DNA of 64,000 nucleotides from positions 19,220,001-19,284,000 of the forward strand of contig OU612075.1 of the NCBI GenBank assembly GCA_914767715.1, in the 5' to 3' direction. The notes under the pieces are model-generated. The model saw only the letters and a program-made list of their open reading frames with translations, was not told where the DNA came from and did not search any database. Both the position numbers and the translations under genes were made by a program. Shown here piece after piece: positions 24,282 through 35,672 of the stretch (its first letter is position 1; the number at the start of each line of letters is the position of its first letter). The stretch comes from Membranipora membranacea. Its lineage: Eukaryota; Bryozoa; Gymnolaemata; Cheilostomatida; Membraniporidae.

Positions 24282-26564
24282 TTTCTGTTACACTTCAGAG
24301 GTATTTGGTCACTCTATCTATCTTATCTCATATACTAACATGAAGAGTTCTATAAAAGTGAATGTAAGCTTAGAATGATGTAGCCTGAGAATCTTGTTTT
24401 ATATTAAGTGTTCAAATTAAAGGGTTCAGTAAAAGCCTTGGGTAATATCATGGCCAAATGATAAGGATCTCAGCAAAGGTCGTTTGACACTAACCATTAT
24501 GTGGTTTACATTTTGACAAGGAATGTGGAATGCGGAATATAGCCTTCACTATAAAAGCACACTCTTTAAGTTTCATTATTGAGTATCTTTGTTATTAGTT
24601 ATAGGATCTTACTTTCAATTACAGCTTGCACAAAAGTAATAACATATTGTCTGCAGTAGGCATTCAATAAATGAGGAGGTGTGCATCCCGTGTAAGCAAG
24701 GTGAATGACCTTTGGTGGGTTTTCCAAGTCATTTTGGCCAATTATAATAGTACTCATGTGTGCTAATGTGTACTCCTAGGGGAATCAAAGTAGTATGACG
24801 GAAGTGGTATGACAGCTGTGGTTCTGGTTGATTTTGAGCATGTTGTCCCAGAGACTAATCTACGGTGAACAGGTTATTAATTAATCTAGTCTAGCCCCGC
24901 TGGTCATAAATACATATGACGTTTGAGAGCTGCATTTATTAAGATTAAGATTCAGTTTATTCAGTAAATTTGTCAAAGACAAATCACAATGTGTTCACTG
25001 AAAAGCTCTGTCATATCAGGGAGAGGTGTGGCCTATCGAGTGCAGGCTCCTCCCCCTTCCATTCTCCCTGGTCATATGGTCATATTTATACTGTTTAAGA
25101 CTGGAATACTCAGCGGTATAAAACTAGGTTAGGTGGTGTACATCTGTATATCAAGATTGAAATTATTCTACTGAGGAGCTTAGTTCATTCTCTCTCAGTG
25201 GCTGATCTGAACCATAATTCAATAATAAACGCTAAAAAACAGGAAAAATGAGACTTTCTCTAAAATGCTGCTTCTTATTACTTCAATTTGTGGTTATTTG
25301 CTCTTGTAACAAGAGGGGGCAACTAAACCTTATTTAACTTTGCTTTTTCAATAGTCCCACCCTCCCTGGTCTCATGAAATAATTCAAAGCAGTGGTTGTT
25401 TTACTGCAGAGTTTATTGATCACAAAGGAGTGTCAAACTCACAAACTAATTGGATTCTATTAATCATGAATCCATGAAATGCACACAGACAAAATTACTA
25501 ACGCAATACATTTTGAGGGGAGAATAGGAGGAAAAAATTAAAATCTCAACAAGGGAAAGAAAAATAACACAATAGGAGCAAAAGTTGAGAATGATATAGA
25601 GGGAATACTACAGTGGGATTCAGTTTGCTATAGATGCAGAAGGGAGAATATATATATTGTGCAGAATCGTTTTATGAGTTTTCTAGTTAGCTGGCCAATC
25701 TACTTCAAAGGATGGCCGAAGATGGGAATCTGGCTTTATGATGATGCTCTTTCTATTGTCTATGACTAGTGGTATAGTAATTTTATGTGTCAGGATAATT
25801 TTCGTAAACGTACCCATGGATGCTTGCTACAGATATTTCTTTTTAAAGAAAAATCAGGAAAGGTATATGAATTAGTGAATGGACACTAAAGGATTTTATC
25901 TCATCTCTGTATACAACAAGAGTATAAATAAACTTTCTCCAATTAACACTATAGACAAGTTGTTTTTTATCATCCACATTCTTTCCCGCCCAAACCAACT
26001 TTTTAGACCAATAACGCGCCACACTATGATACACCACCCCAAGCAAACTTGAATCTCAAGTACTCTCCTTATACCCTAGAGGAGTAAATGTTGGCTGGAG
26101 TGGAGGGTTCAGGATCACATCCAAATGCGACAGTCATCGATAGGTCATTTTTCCATAACGCCAAACATGCTGTCAAACGGACCATTATTAAGGCCAGACA
26201 ATTTTTTTTGAAAATTCCCACTTACAAAGCTGGCATAGTAAGAAAAGTAAATGCCAACAGCATATGGTACTGCGTTCTAGTTTTCCCTCATTATATGCAC
26301 CACAGAATGCCCAAGACAGCCATTTTAAGGAGCTTTTTTTGTCACAACACAGGGAAACGTTCTATTCATGTAAAACACTAATTGAAGCAGCATACAAAAT
26401 GAATTTTTTTTTCCTCTTTGTAAGGCTCCATAGACAGTTAAACATCTGCTGACCTTAACCTTGTCACGTAGCTACAACACATTCACAAGTAGCTACGTGA
26501 CAAGACTATGCTGATCTGGCGTGATGGGCTGACTCATAATAATAGTATAAAGTTTTTAAATGTA
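24282..26564. other. Interval upstream of the D8C gene, no exon seen
   Basis: No supportable coding exon on either strand. 25800-26100 shares words with 28033-28080, 29520-29760 and 35480-35620 (GATGCTTGCTA.AGATATTTCTTT; TCATCTCTGTA.ACAACAA; CCTA.AGGAGTAAA), so pieces of one dispersed repeat seem to be present. The methyltransferase promoter must lie near the left end; no clear core element was read. Confidence 0.5.
26460..26504. repeat. Hairpin with perfect 16-base arms
   Basis: CTTGTCACGTAGCTAC (26460-26475) and GTAGCTACGTGACAAG (26489-26504) are exact complements around a 13-base loop. Confidence 0.92.
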
Positions 26565-26861
26565 TGTGTATTAGTTTCTAATGGACAACCATCAAAAAAG
26601 TTTTCCAATTACGACTTCTGAATTCTATAGTCTTTTTCGCTTACTCTTAAATCTTACTGGTCTCACAGATCGAAGATTTAACCTAAGTCTGTTTTACCAA
26701 ACAATATTAAGGGGCTTTATTTGGCCACATCTGAACTTTTGAATTATATCAGAGACTATAGATTATGAAGTGTGTGAATCATAAACAGTCAAGTCATGTC
26801 AAGTTAGCCTTGTCATGGGCTTCTTTTTGTTTTTTAAAAGTAACAGTGACAATACTAGACG

Positions 26862-27014
26862 GCTTTGGTGCTGATTGAGGCAGTTAATTTCTGGAATTTA
26901 TATAAAACATTGAATTATGAAAACTGTAAATCATATACTGTCTAGACATGTCAAGCGATGGCCGACCTTTGTGCTGATTGAGGCAGTTAATTTCTTGAAT
27001 TTTTATATAACTTG
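26862..27014. repeat. Direct duplication ~105 bp apart upstream of the D8C gene
   Basis: GTGCTGATTGAGGCAGTTAA plus TTTCTGGAATTTATATAA recurs about 105 bases later with small changes. Confidence 0.75.
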
Positions 27015-27173
27015 TCATTGATATGATTCCTTTTCAGAGTAAAAATCAGTTAATGTAAACTAAAAATATCAGTATACTATGATGGTGGTTGGCTGGAATA
27101 TCAGCCAATGAGAATTATGAATTGTTCGTTAGCTACAAATTTTGGCAGCAGAAATGAGTAACTTAAAAATTGA

Positions 27174-27180
27174 TATAAAT
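27174..27180 (+). promoter_or_regulatory. Candidate TATA box of the D8C gene
   Basis: TATAAAT lies 47 bases upstream of the ATG. In the pseudogene copy the same position reads TACAAAT. Confidence 0.45.
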
Positions 27181-27226
27181 AATTTTAATTGTGTGTTGAT
27201 CCTCAGACATTATCAAGTCGATCACC

Positions 27227-28000
27227 ATGGAGTACTCAAAGACTGTCCTTCTGCTGACGTTGGTATTAAACTATTTGTCGGGCGAGATCATCAGGCCGAA
27301 TCCTGAGACAGAGCTTTACCTTATTAGACTGAGAATAGAGCTACTGACCACAAGGCTACACGAGAAATGTCCTGAGCTGATCGATCATGGAACCTTTCTC
27401 GGTAAGCGTGATCTTACAGAACTGCATGAGCACACAATGGATATGGAGAGGAAGATCTATCAACACATGCAGGGACTTTTTGAGCAGTGTTTGTCACAAG
27501 GTCGAAAAGGGTATGTGACAGAGGTGGCCACAACCATACCCTCTACTCCTACCACCACAACACCAACAACCACACCTACCGCTACCATTCCGTTCCCCTC
27601 TCAGTGTACCTCATCGGCCACTCTAAACCTGACTGAATGCTGGAGGAAAAATTCCTCTTATTTGGACAAGCACGATATCGATATTCTTAAACCCGGAGAG
27701 ACTTGGTTTCGTTTCTCGGGTGCTGCCGGTAACCTGCTTGAAAACACATGTCCCGGAAAACACAGCTGTGGATCATCAGGTTCTTACTGGAGTGACAGTC
27801 CTCTACCAACACAAGTAGGTGAGACTGTCAATATCACATTCTATGAGAGCTGGTACACAGGATCAGGTGATGAAGCTAGATGTAAGTATTACAGCTACAG
27901 AGGTAGAGCTACTCGATGTTCAGCAGACAGAGGAGGTGTGGTCTATATCATGGATGTAGCTATGGATAGTGTGGATGACACAGTCTGTGGTATGGACTAA
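27227..28000 (+). CDS. Secreted mucin-stalk protein with uromodulin-type D8C domain
   Basis: Single-exon frame of 257 residues. Residues 1-19 are a signal peptide (MEYSKTVLLLTLVLNYLSG). About 20-100 form a charged, probably helical region with two cysteines (HEKCPEL, EQCLSQG) that I cannot assign to a family. About 101-122 form a Thr/Pro-rich stalk suited to O-glycosylation. From about 124 to the end is a D8C domain as in uromodulin, GP2 and OIT3: QCTSSATLNLTECWRKN, GETWFRFSGAAG, NTCPGKHSCG, YWSDSPLPTQVGETVN and RCSADRGGVVYI, closing at C-terminal DTVCGMD. The CC pair typical of vertebrate D8C was not seen. NLT, NSS and NIT are N-glycosylation sequons. No membrane anchor, so likely secreted. 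An inverted degenerate copy lies 3.3 kb downstream. Role unknown; animal D8C proteins are extracellular. Confidence 0.88.
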   Translation: MEYSKTVLLLTLVLNYLSGEIIRPNPETELYLIRLRIELLTTRLHEKCPELIDHGTFLGKRDLTELHEHTMDMERKIYQHMQGLFEQCLSQGRKGYVTEVATTIPSTPTTTTPTTTPTATIPFPSQCTSSATLNLTECWRKNSSYLDKHDIDILKPGETWFRFSGAAGNLLENTCPGKHSCGSSGSYWSDSPLPTQVGETVNITFYESWYTGSGDEARCKYYSYRGRATRCSADRGGVVYIMDVAMDSVDDTVCGMD

Positions 28001-28236
28001 TGACTATGATTTGATGTATCAGCATATCCTTCATAAACATGCCGTCGATGCTTGCTAAAGATATTTCTTTGTCAAATCGCCTTACAAAATGGATAGTCAC
28101 ACCGCGAAAATTGGCATCAAACTGTCTAAGCAAATCATCCTGTTTTTTGTTAGCTCCAGTTGCTTACTTCCTTACCAATAGATTCCAATAACATCACATC
28201 TGGCAGTAGGGAAAACAAAAAGAAATACCCAGGCAT

Positions 28237-28490
28237 CATCCTAGTTATACCTGAATATGAACAGATCATTTTTTGAGTATAACCCAAATTTAATTTAGTA
28301 AAACCCAAGTTGTACACAAGTATGATCCAAGTATTAATTGAGTATAACCTGAGTATTATTTGAGTATAACTCAAGTATTATTTTTGAGTATAGATCAAGT
28401 TTTATCTGAGTATATACTCAAGTATTAATTGACTATAACCTAAGTTTTATTTATCCGAGTATGACCCAAATATTATTTGAGTTTTACCCT
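28237..28490. repeat. Degenerate ~24-bp tandem repeat
   Basis: Around ten imperfect copies of a unit like GAGTATAACTCAAGTATTAT in succession, varying by a few bases in length. Confidence 0.8.
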
Positions 28491-29638
28491 AGTACCTCAC
28501 CTTTAGGTACCTTACCAATATTTTTTTCAGAGTCCTTCAGATAATAAAGAAGAACGATCTCGATAATAATTGCCCTACCAAAATGACATGGAGTATGGAA
28601 GTCTAAGTGACTGACACAGGTTGCATAAATATTACATTGCTACATTTTGATATCTGGTTTTAAGTTGTTTCCTGTTGCAGCAGCTAGAGACAGAAGAGAG
28701 AATCAGGTAGATATAAGTTCACTTGTGCTACCTAGATCACCAATACACGAACTTTGCGGAATATTAGTATCTGGTGAAACATAATTGGATAGAAATTTTC
28801 ACAATTTAAAGTTATCAAATAATGCTCTAGCCTCTAGACTAGAAGTAGATGATTTGAATTGTGAAATTCAGTGATGATGCATTGCACAACCACATTTTGG
28901 TAGTAAAAGGGAGTATGAAACATATAGAATATCACACAAGCTCAAATCACTGCTGCTTATTGTCATATGACTTACTCATAGAGCTTGTGTGGTTGATTAT
29001 GGAATGCCACAACCCATACCTGACAAGTCTCCCTTTTTGGTAGGGAGCCTCCCAGTTTTTAGGGGTATTTTCCACCACCTCCCTATCTCCCTTTTTCCTC
29101 CCTTTTTTCAGCTCTCTTCACTAATAAAACTTTTGAAGCTTATTTTCGCATGGGAAACAGGTACATATACCGATGTATTTCCTTTTTCGCCACGCTATTC
29201 TTTCATAGTTCCGATAAATTACAGCTATATATTTGTAAAATCAGGTAGAAGGACGCGAGTCATAATATGAACACTCAAGTTTTAGCTTAGAAATATGACA
29301 AACACGGGCCAAATTGCACTCGTACTGAGGAACGCAGAGTGGTACTCCGGATCAGGAGGTTGTCAGCAGAAAATCTCCTGATTTCTGGGTCTGCCAACTT
29401 GTCATGTATGCCACAACCACCTAGAGTCTGAGCAACTATTTCTATATAGTCTTCCTGTAGTAGGAGTTGTCATAAAAATTTCAGTGAATAGACAATTCCT
29501 TGATTTTCAATCGATTTTAAGAACTGGGACTGTAAGGTATTTGAATGAGTGAATTACTTCCCCTCATCTCTGTAAACAACAATAACTACATACAGGATTG
29601 TTGTTGCATCCTTTTCATTTCTTCTCAAAGCCAAGCAA

Positions 29639-29701
29639 ACCCGAGAGTCAACCTGATACTTACTTGACTCAGTCAAGTAAGTATCAGGTTGACTCTCGGG
29701 T
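29639..29701. repeat. Perfect 63-base palindrome
   Basis: Arms 29639-29669 and 29671-29701 are exact reverse complements (31 bases each, outer ACCCGAGAGTCAACCTGATA / TATCAGGTTGACTCTCGGGT) around a single central C. No mismatch was found. Confidence 0.97.
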
Positions 29702-30534
29702 ATTTGCTTATACCATAGCTAGAGGAGTAAATGACAGCTTGAGTGAAGTCGAGCTAGTTAGGGTGACTCAACGTTAGCTATAACACAAGACTTTGGCTGG
29801 CTGTGGTGGGAGCTCATATAAAAAAACTAGGGAGAGCAATTGTTAGCTAGCATTAAATTTAGCTATTTCAAGCCTATGCGAAAAAGCAAATACTTTACTC
29901 CTCCAGGGATCAGTGATAAAACATCTCGCTACGTTCTCTGACTTGATTAGGATTTATCTGATGTGGCAGCATCCATTAAATGATTAATCGCTGATAAAGC
30001 TCAAAAAAGATCGGTTTCAACTTTTGGTAAGATTGCAAAAAAATACTAACATTAGGTCATTCACTCTAAAAAGAAACTGGATGAACAGAACTGCAGCTAA
30101 TATTTATTCCCTTTTGGTTAGTTTGAAAGTTGTACCTCAGTGTGTCACCATGTCTATTCACGCCTAACATTGCTACTACAAGGTGGTGTAGCACACTGTT
30201 TGTTTTCCCTTTCAATCTGATTCGGTTTAAGCAGATTGTGATAATTCCTGGGATTCAGGCCCAAAATGAGCCCTTGTCTGTATTATTGGGGATGTTGGAT
30301 ATTGCTTCTGTGGTTATCTACTCATGTATCACTATTATTTGTACCTGGTACCTGAATAATTGGAACCATGTGCTTGTGTTTTGATTGGCTGAAGGGTTTT
30401 GGTTTGTTATTGTGTAGAGTTATCTGCTCATGTTGGGTTTGTTATACACCCAACCTGAGTAATCCATTCCGCTTTTCCGCCAACCGTCGTCATCAATATA
30501 AGAACAATATAGTAACAAGGTGCTTCAATCATCG

Positions 30535-30960
30535 ATATGAATTCGTGGATTCAGTGCTAAGCAACACAGCGTGGCTGTCTGTGGAGACAATGACATCAAT
30601 ATAGCCAGCTTTCACGTTATGCAGTGACCGACGTCCCAGTAAAAACCTTCAAAAACCCAGCTCACTAATCACATGATCTATAATTGCATGTATATATCTG
30701 AAATATAGTGAGTGAATTAATTCACCTAGCTTGAGCACCATCAGATGAACCAATGTGAATTTCATTAATTAGGGACTGGAACATGTTAGGTACTCACACT
30801 AAATTGATTCTATCGCTAAGAGATACACATGTTCATTGTGTAGTCTTGATGTCAGTGTGAAAACTCAGGCAATCTGGTTGACAAAAGTTGAGTTGGCTGT
30901 AGCATTACTGAACATGAAGACCAATCAAAGATGAGAAATGCATGTAGTATGAATATTATT
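30535..30960 (+). repeat. Dispersed repeat family, copy 1
   Basis: Shares blocks in the same order with 48280-48610: ACGTTATGCA.TGA..GACG with CCCAGTAA, AAACTCAGGCAATCTG, TTGACAAAAGTTGA, and GACCAATCAAAGATGAGAA. 38990-39210 carries the second half only. No coding capacity; probably a non-autonomous element. Confidence 0.75.
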
Positions 30961-31265
30961 TATTTGTTTCCATTCGAGGTACTAAAAACCAGTCGAGACT
31001 TTGACTCAGGTGTTACAGCTGTATTTTGTTGATAGCTGAGAGTGACTTTGATTTATGAAATAACAAATGAAGCTGCTACAGGAAGGAAAAAAATGCTTTA
31101 ATTAAGGTAGAGAATAATTGTGTAAGTTTCTTTAAAAAATAATTGGGCAAATTTGTATAACTCGTCGGTATCGACATGGAAAATAATTATTAAAATCTTA
31201 TTAACTAACGCGATTGTTGATATGAACAAATCTGATATTTATCGCTGTAGTCACACTATACTAAA

Positions 31266-32225
31266 CTAGTCCATAACACAGACTGTGTCATCCTCAGTCA
31301 TGCCCGCTTGATCTAGGATGTAGCCCACGCCTCCTCTGTCTGCTGAGCATCGAGTAGCTCTGCCTCTGAAGCTTCTTACCTTACACTCAGCTTCATCTCA
31401 GCTCTCATAGAATGTGATACTGGCAGTCTCACCTACTTGTGTTGGTAGAGGACTGTCACTCCAGTAAGCACCCTCAGATCCACATCTGGTCTGTCTAGGA
31501 CATGTGTTCTTCAGCAGGTTACCAGCAGCACCTGAGAAACGAAACCAAGTCTCTCCAGCTTTAAGGATTTCAATGTCATCATTGCGGGGGATAGTATTAG
31601 AAGAATTTTTTCTCCAGCTTTCTGTCAGATTTGAGGGGGTCAATGAGGTACATTGAGCGGGAAGTGGTATGCTTGTTGTAGCGGTTGATGTTGTTGTTGG
31701 TGTTGTAGTTGTAGTTGTTGGTGTTGTGGATGTAGTGGTTAATGTTGGTGTTGTAGTTGTAGTGGTTGTTGTAGTGGTTGGTGTAGTGGTTGGTGTAGTG
31801 GTTGGTGTAGTGGTTGGTGTAGTGGTTGGTGTAGTGGTTGATGTAGTGGTTGGTGTAGCAGTTAATCTTGTTGTTTGTGTTGTAGTTGTTGGTGTTGTGG
31901 TAGGGGTAGTGGGTATGCTTGTGGCCACTTCTGTCACATACCAGTTTTAACCTTGTGACAAACACTGCGCAAAAAGTCCCTACTTGTGTTGATAGATCTT
32001 CCTCTCCATATCCATAGTGTGCTCATGCAGTACTGTAAGATCGCACTTACCGAGAAAAGCTCCATGATCGATCAGCTCTGGACATTTCTTGTGTAGCCTT
32101 GTGGTCAGTAGCTCTATTTTCAGTCTGATGAGGTAAAGCTCTGTCTCAGGATTCGGCCTGATAATCATTCAGGACAAGGAGTTTAATAGCATCGTCAGCA
32201 GAAGGAAAGCCTTTGAGTACTCCAT
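31266..32225 (-). pseudogene. D8C/mucin-stalk pseudogene, inverted paralogue
   Basis: Inverted copy of the gene at 27227-28000, alignable over its whole length. Four in-frame stops interrupt it relative to the intact copy: right after the signal peptide, twice before the stalk, and once in the D8C domain. At the last one, the six codons matching WYTGSG of the parent are replaced by a TGA. The Thr-codon stalk has grown to about 80 residues of Thr-Pro repeats, from about 20 in the parent. D8C landmarks remain (SLTESWRKN-like, GETWFRFSGAAG, YWSDSPLPTQVGET), but the second domain cysteine has become Ser. Two of the damaged segments could still be transcribed, but no full-length product is possible. 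Confidence 0.9.
31669..31920. repeat. Expanded Thr-codon minisatellite
   Basis: On the plus strand, GTTGTTGTAGTGGTTGGTGT-type units repeat for about 250 bases, the last part as near-perfect 12-mers (GTAGTGGTTGGT). It corresponds to the stalk of the pseudogene. Open frames on several strands through it are by-products of the repeat. Confidence 0.9.
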
Positions 32226-35200
32226 GGTGATCAGCTTGATAATGTCTGAAGATCAACACTCAATGAAGAGTATTTGTATCAATTTTAACTTCCTTATCTC
32301 TGCTGCCAAAATCCGAGCTAATGAACAATTCATAATTGATATTGGCTGATATTTCAACCAACCACCTTCATAGTTTACTGATATTTTTAGTTTTTCCCCA
32401 TAACATTAACAGATTTTTAATCTGAATAGTAATCATCTCGATACCAAATATTGATATTTATTTCAGAGAAATTAACTGCCTCGATCAGAACAAAGGCTGT
32501 CTAAAACTTGGCATGTCTTGACTGTTCATGTTTCACACTTTTCATAAATTAAAAGTTCTGATGTGGCCAAATAAATCCCCTAAACATCGTATGACAAATC
32601 AGCCTAAGGTTGAATCTTTAGTTTGAGAGAGCAGTAAATTTAGCAGTTAGCAAAAATGGTTAAAAATGGACTGTCAGGATGATATTGGAATACTTCTTTG
32701 ATGGTTATCCGTTAGAAACTGGAGTCTTCCAATGAGGAAAAAAATCAGTATTCATCTTGTATATGTTGTCTCAACAAGTGTCTTGCGAATATAATTCATT
32801 TCCCAGTATATTGGCATATTCACCCAAAATCGACCGTGGAGCTTTAAAATTAAATACTTTTTGTAATACAGGCAGCATACAGGACTTCTTCCTAGTAGCG
32901 AAGCGATTCAAAACTATAACTATAACTAATGCGTTGAGTGGCGACAAACGAAAAACATACAATTTTATAATAAACATCATTAATTAATATAGGACTTTAA
33001 CCTCTGCAAGGTGCGATATCAAAAGCTTAAAAGCTTGGTCCATTCATAAAAGACATGCATTGTGGGACCAAGGTGTTAGGGACAGAGGGTCGCAATCGTC
33101 CCACTGACTGAAGCGCAATCAAGGCAGCTCTCTGGTTTGTGAAGAAGATGTGCTAGGCTCAATACGAGTCGTGAAATTTGGCACAGGTGTGGGTGCCTTG
33201 ACAATTGCCAATTTGCCCGATGATCATGAGTTTATGGAAAAGCAAACCTCTGTGCGCTGGTTTGATTTAGAGTTTAAGCCTGAGAGTAACTCAAATGTAT
33301 CACTGCAACGATAGTCACACCATAGTGAGACTATTGTTGCAGTGAAACATTTGAGTTGGAAACCACCTGGCTGTGCAATATAGCAAAAAACCCACCAATT
33401 ATGTCACAATGCTGAACAGTCAAAACGCACAAGAGTGAAGTGAAGGGATGACATGCTCAGCAACACAAAGGGGTCTAGGGCCAGCCATGAATAGGTTGTA
33501 CTAGAAAAGTACTAACCTTCACATCCCCATACTTCTTTCGGTGTCCTGAATGAACCGAATACCTTGTAACTGGTCAAATTGGCATCTGTTTAATACGGTT
33601 CAAAAGAAAAATGGCTCATAAAGAGACAGCTAACCAGTCCATGCGGAGAATACATATTTATACCTTTTTACTAGCCTCTCTGCTGTATGTAGGCTTGGGC
33701 ACGTGAAAACATACTTCCATGTGTTAAATCAATTCAGAGCAAACTGTGGCCTAAACATCAATAGTAGAAAGTCAAATATGTGCACCAATTTCCAAATCGT
33801 CAACTTCCTGTCAGATAAGAACATGTAGAGATGGTCTGTTTAGATTCACCCGGTGAGATCTACCTCTTGATCAGGCTTTGATGTCACCACTAACTTCCCC
33901 CCTGACCTCCACCCTGCCTTCACAGCTGAATTATAACTCTGCTCGTCTTCCACTTAAGCTGTAACCTGATGCAGGCCAGGAAAACAACGATGAATTTTTA
34001 GCAAATTAAATATTGTGAGAGTTTTGAATTATCAATAAGTCATCATGAGGTGTGATGTCTGTGGCTTTCCTGTTTTGCTGCTCGATGTGAAGAATCTATG
34101 GTTGTGGAACTGTCTAAACTTACAACAAATATTGCAGCAAACTGAAAATTGAGATAATTGGTTCCTGAAGTTGGTATTATTGGTTGGTTGTTTCTAGTTA
34201 GTCTGTATCACAGAGTGAGGACATATGTCTGTATGTATAAATCGAGCTGTGTCGTTCAATAAATTGTGATTTACCCAAAAAAAATTTTTAAATTAGAAGT
34301 TGAACGAACAACAATGCACTTTGCGGTATATTGTATTAGGAAACATAGCAAGGTACCATGAAAACATGAACATAGGATCAAAATGCAATCTGAGAAAAAC
34401 AAAGCATATGGTGTTAGTTTACTTTATTAAACTAAAATTTTCTTTTGATATTCTTGTGATTCTGAAGTCTAGTAGAGCTAAGCAAAAAGTCAAAATATTT
34501 GCCCAAAAGTTATGTTTATTGTATAACTACATTAAAAAAGAGGGATGAATAGGTCGCTGTGGCAGCAGGTGGCAGCATACTTCATGAAAACACTCCCTGG
34601 GTAATTGTCTATAAAATTAACTATTGGAGGGATTGTTCTACTTGTTGAGGGAGGAGCAGGAGGGAGAATGGATAGATCCAATAAAATAAATGCCCATCAT
34701 CGTAAGAAAGAGTTCATTTTCCTATATTATACTGTGGCTCTCCATTATACTGAGCCACCGAATCGTCTGGCTAGGTATGCTGAAAAATAAAAGCATAATA
34801 ACATTTTACAATTTGTAGCATGCAATTACAGTTTCATTGTTGCACACCTTCGATTCTTTTGAACTATTCACAGCTAAGATAAGCCTGGTCCTTATTAAAC
34901 TTGGTGCTAGATATAAGGCATGGTGCTCGGCTATGAGAAAACGCTGCTGTGTCTAATTTGAGGTCATTTTTTGTCAGTATGTAAATCCATAGTGGGTCTA
35001 CCCGAATTTGTTCTTTATAATGGATAGTTTTATCCGATCAAGTTTTTTAAAATTAATGTCAAATCTTCTATACATTGCAGGTTGCCAAGTATGCACATTA
35101 TTGCTTTTAACAATACATGTCATTGTGCAGAAAGTCTCTTGAGAATTTTTTATTTCATATTCTTGTTGTCTAGACCCAGCATTTATCGGATCGGTTTGAA

Positions 35201-35670
35201 AAAATATCAATAGTAGCCATTAGGGCAATAGCAATACATTTATTTGCACGCTTTTAAAGCGACGGCTCCTTCTTAGCTATAAAGCCAAACCTGGTGAATT
35301 ATTGATGAAATAAAAATATATTTCGATATTATTGAAGTAAGGTTTACGCTCATCTGCACACAATGACGCAGGTGCTACAAAATAAACCATTTAGTGAGGT
35401 CCCTTTGTGGCTTTGGTGTTCAGTATATACTCAGTGACTTACACTATACTTTCTATACTTACTTACTGCATCTATTACCCTACTAATACCCTACAGGAGT
35501 AAAATACTATGCACCAGATCCGAGCACATTTACTGTATCCGGATACCTGATAAACTTCTCAAATTAATTTTAGTTTTTGTCTCTTGAAATAAGAAGATCC
35601 TATACCCTACAGGGGTAACATATTTGCTGGAGGAAAATTTTGCCTTTTTGCACAGGTTTGAACCTAACCT
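32226..35670. other. Interval left of quiver gene B, no exon seen
   Basis: 32226-32745 is the upstream half of the inverted duplication. The rest holds a 29-base-arm hairpin and no supportable exon. Confidence 0.5.
33288..33357. repeat. Hairpin with 29-base arms
   Basis: 33288-33316 and 33329-33357 (AACTCAAATGT ... ACATTTGAGTT; CACTGCAACGATAGTC / GACTATTGTTGCAGTG) pair with two or three mismatches around a 12-base loop. Confidence 0.88.
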
Positions 35671-35672
35671 AT

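Larger units (their letters stand above)
26565..28000. repeat. Inverted duplication, intact arm
   Basis: About 1.4 kb containing the D8C gene and its upstream sequence is matched in reverse orientation at 31266-32745. Beyond the coding part, matching blocks include AACCATCAAA, the GGGGCTTTATTTGGCCACAT type of word, and CAGACATTATCAAG just before the ATG. Confidence 0.85.
28001..31265. other. Interval between the D8C gene and its inverted pseudogene
   Basis: No exon supported. It contains a degenerate tandem tract, a perfect 63-base palindrome and one copy of a dispersed repeat, all listed separately. Confidence 0.55.

Noticed and set aside
26088-26381. 97-codon plus-strand frame upstream of the D8C gene
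   Set aside because: No signal peptide, domain or homologous word, and it overlaps dispersed repeat sequence.
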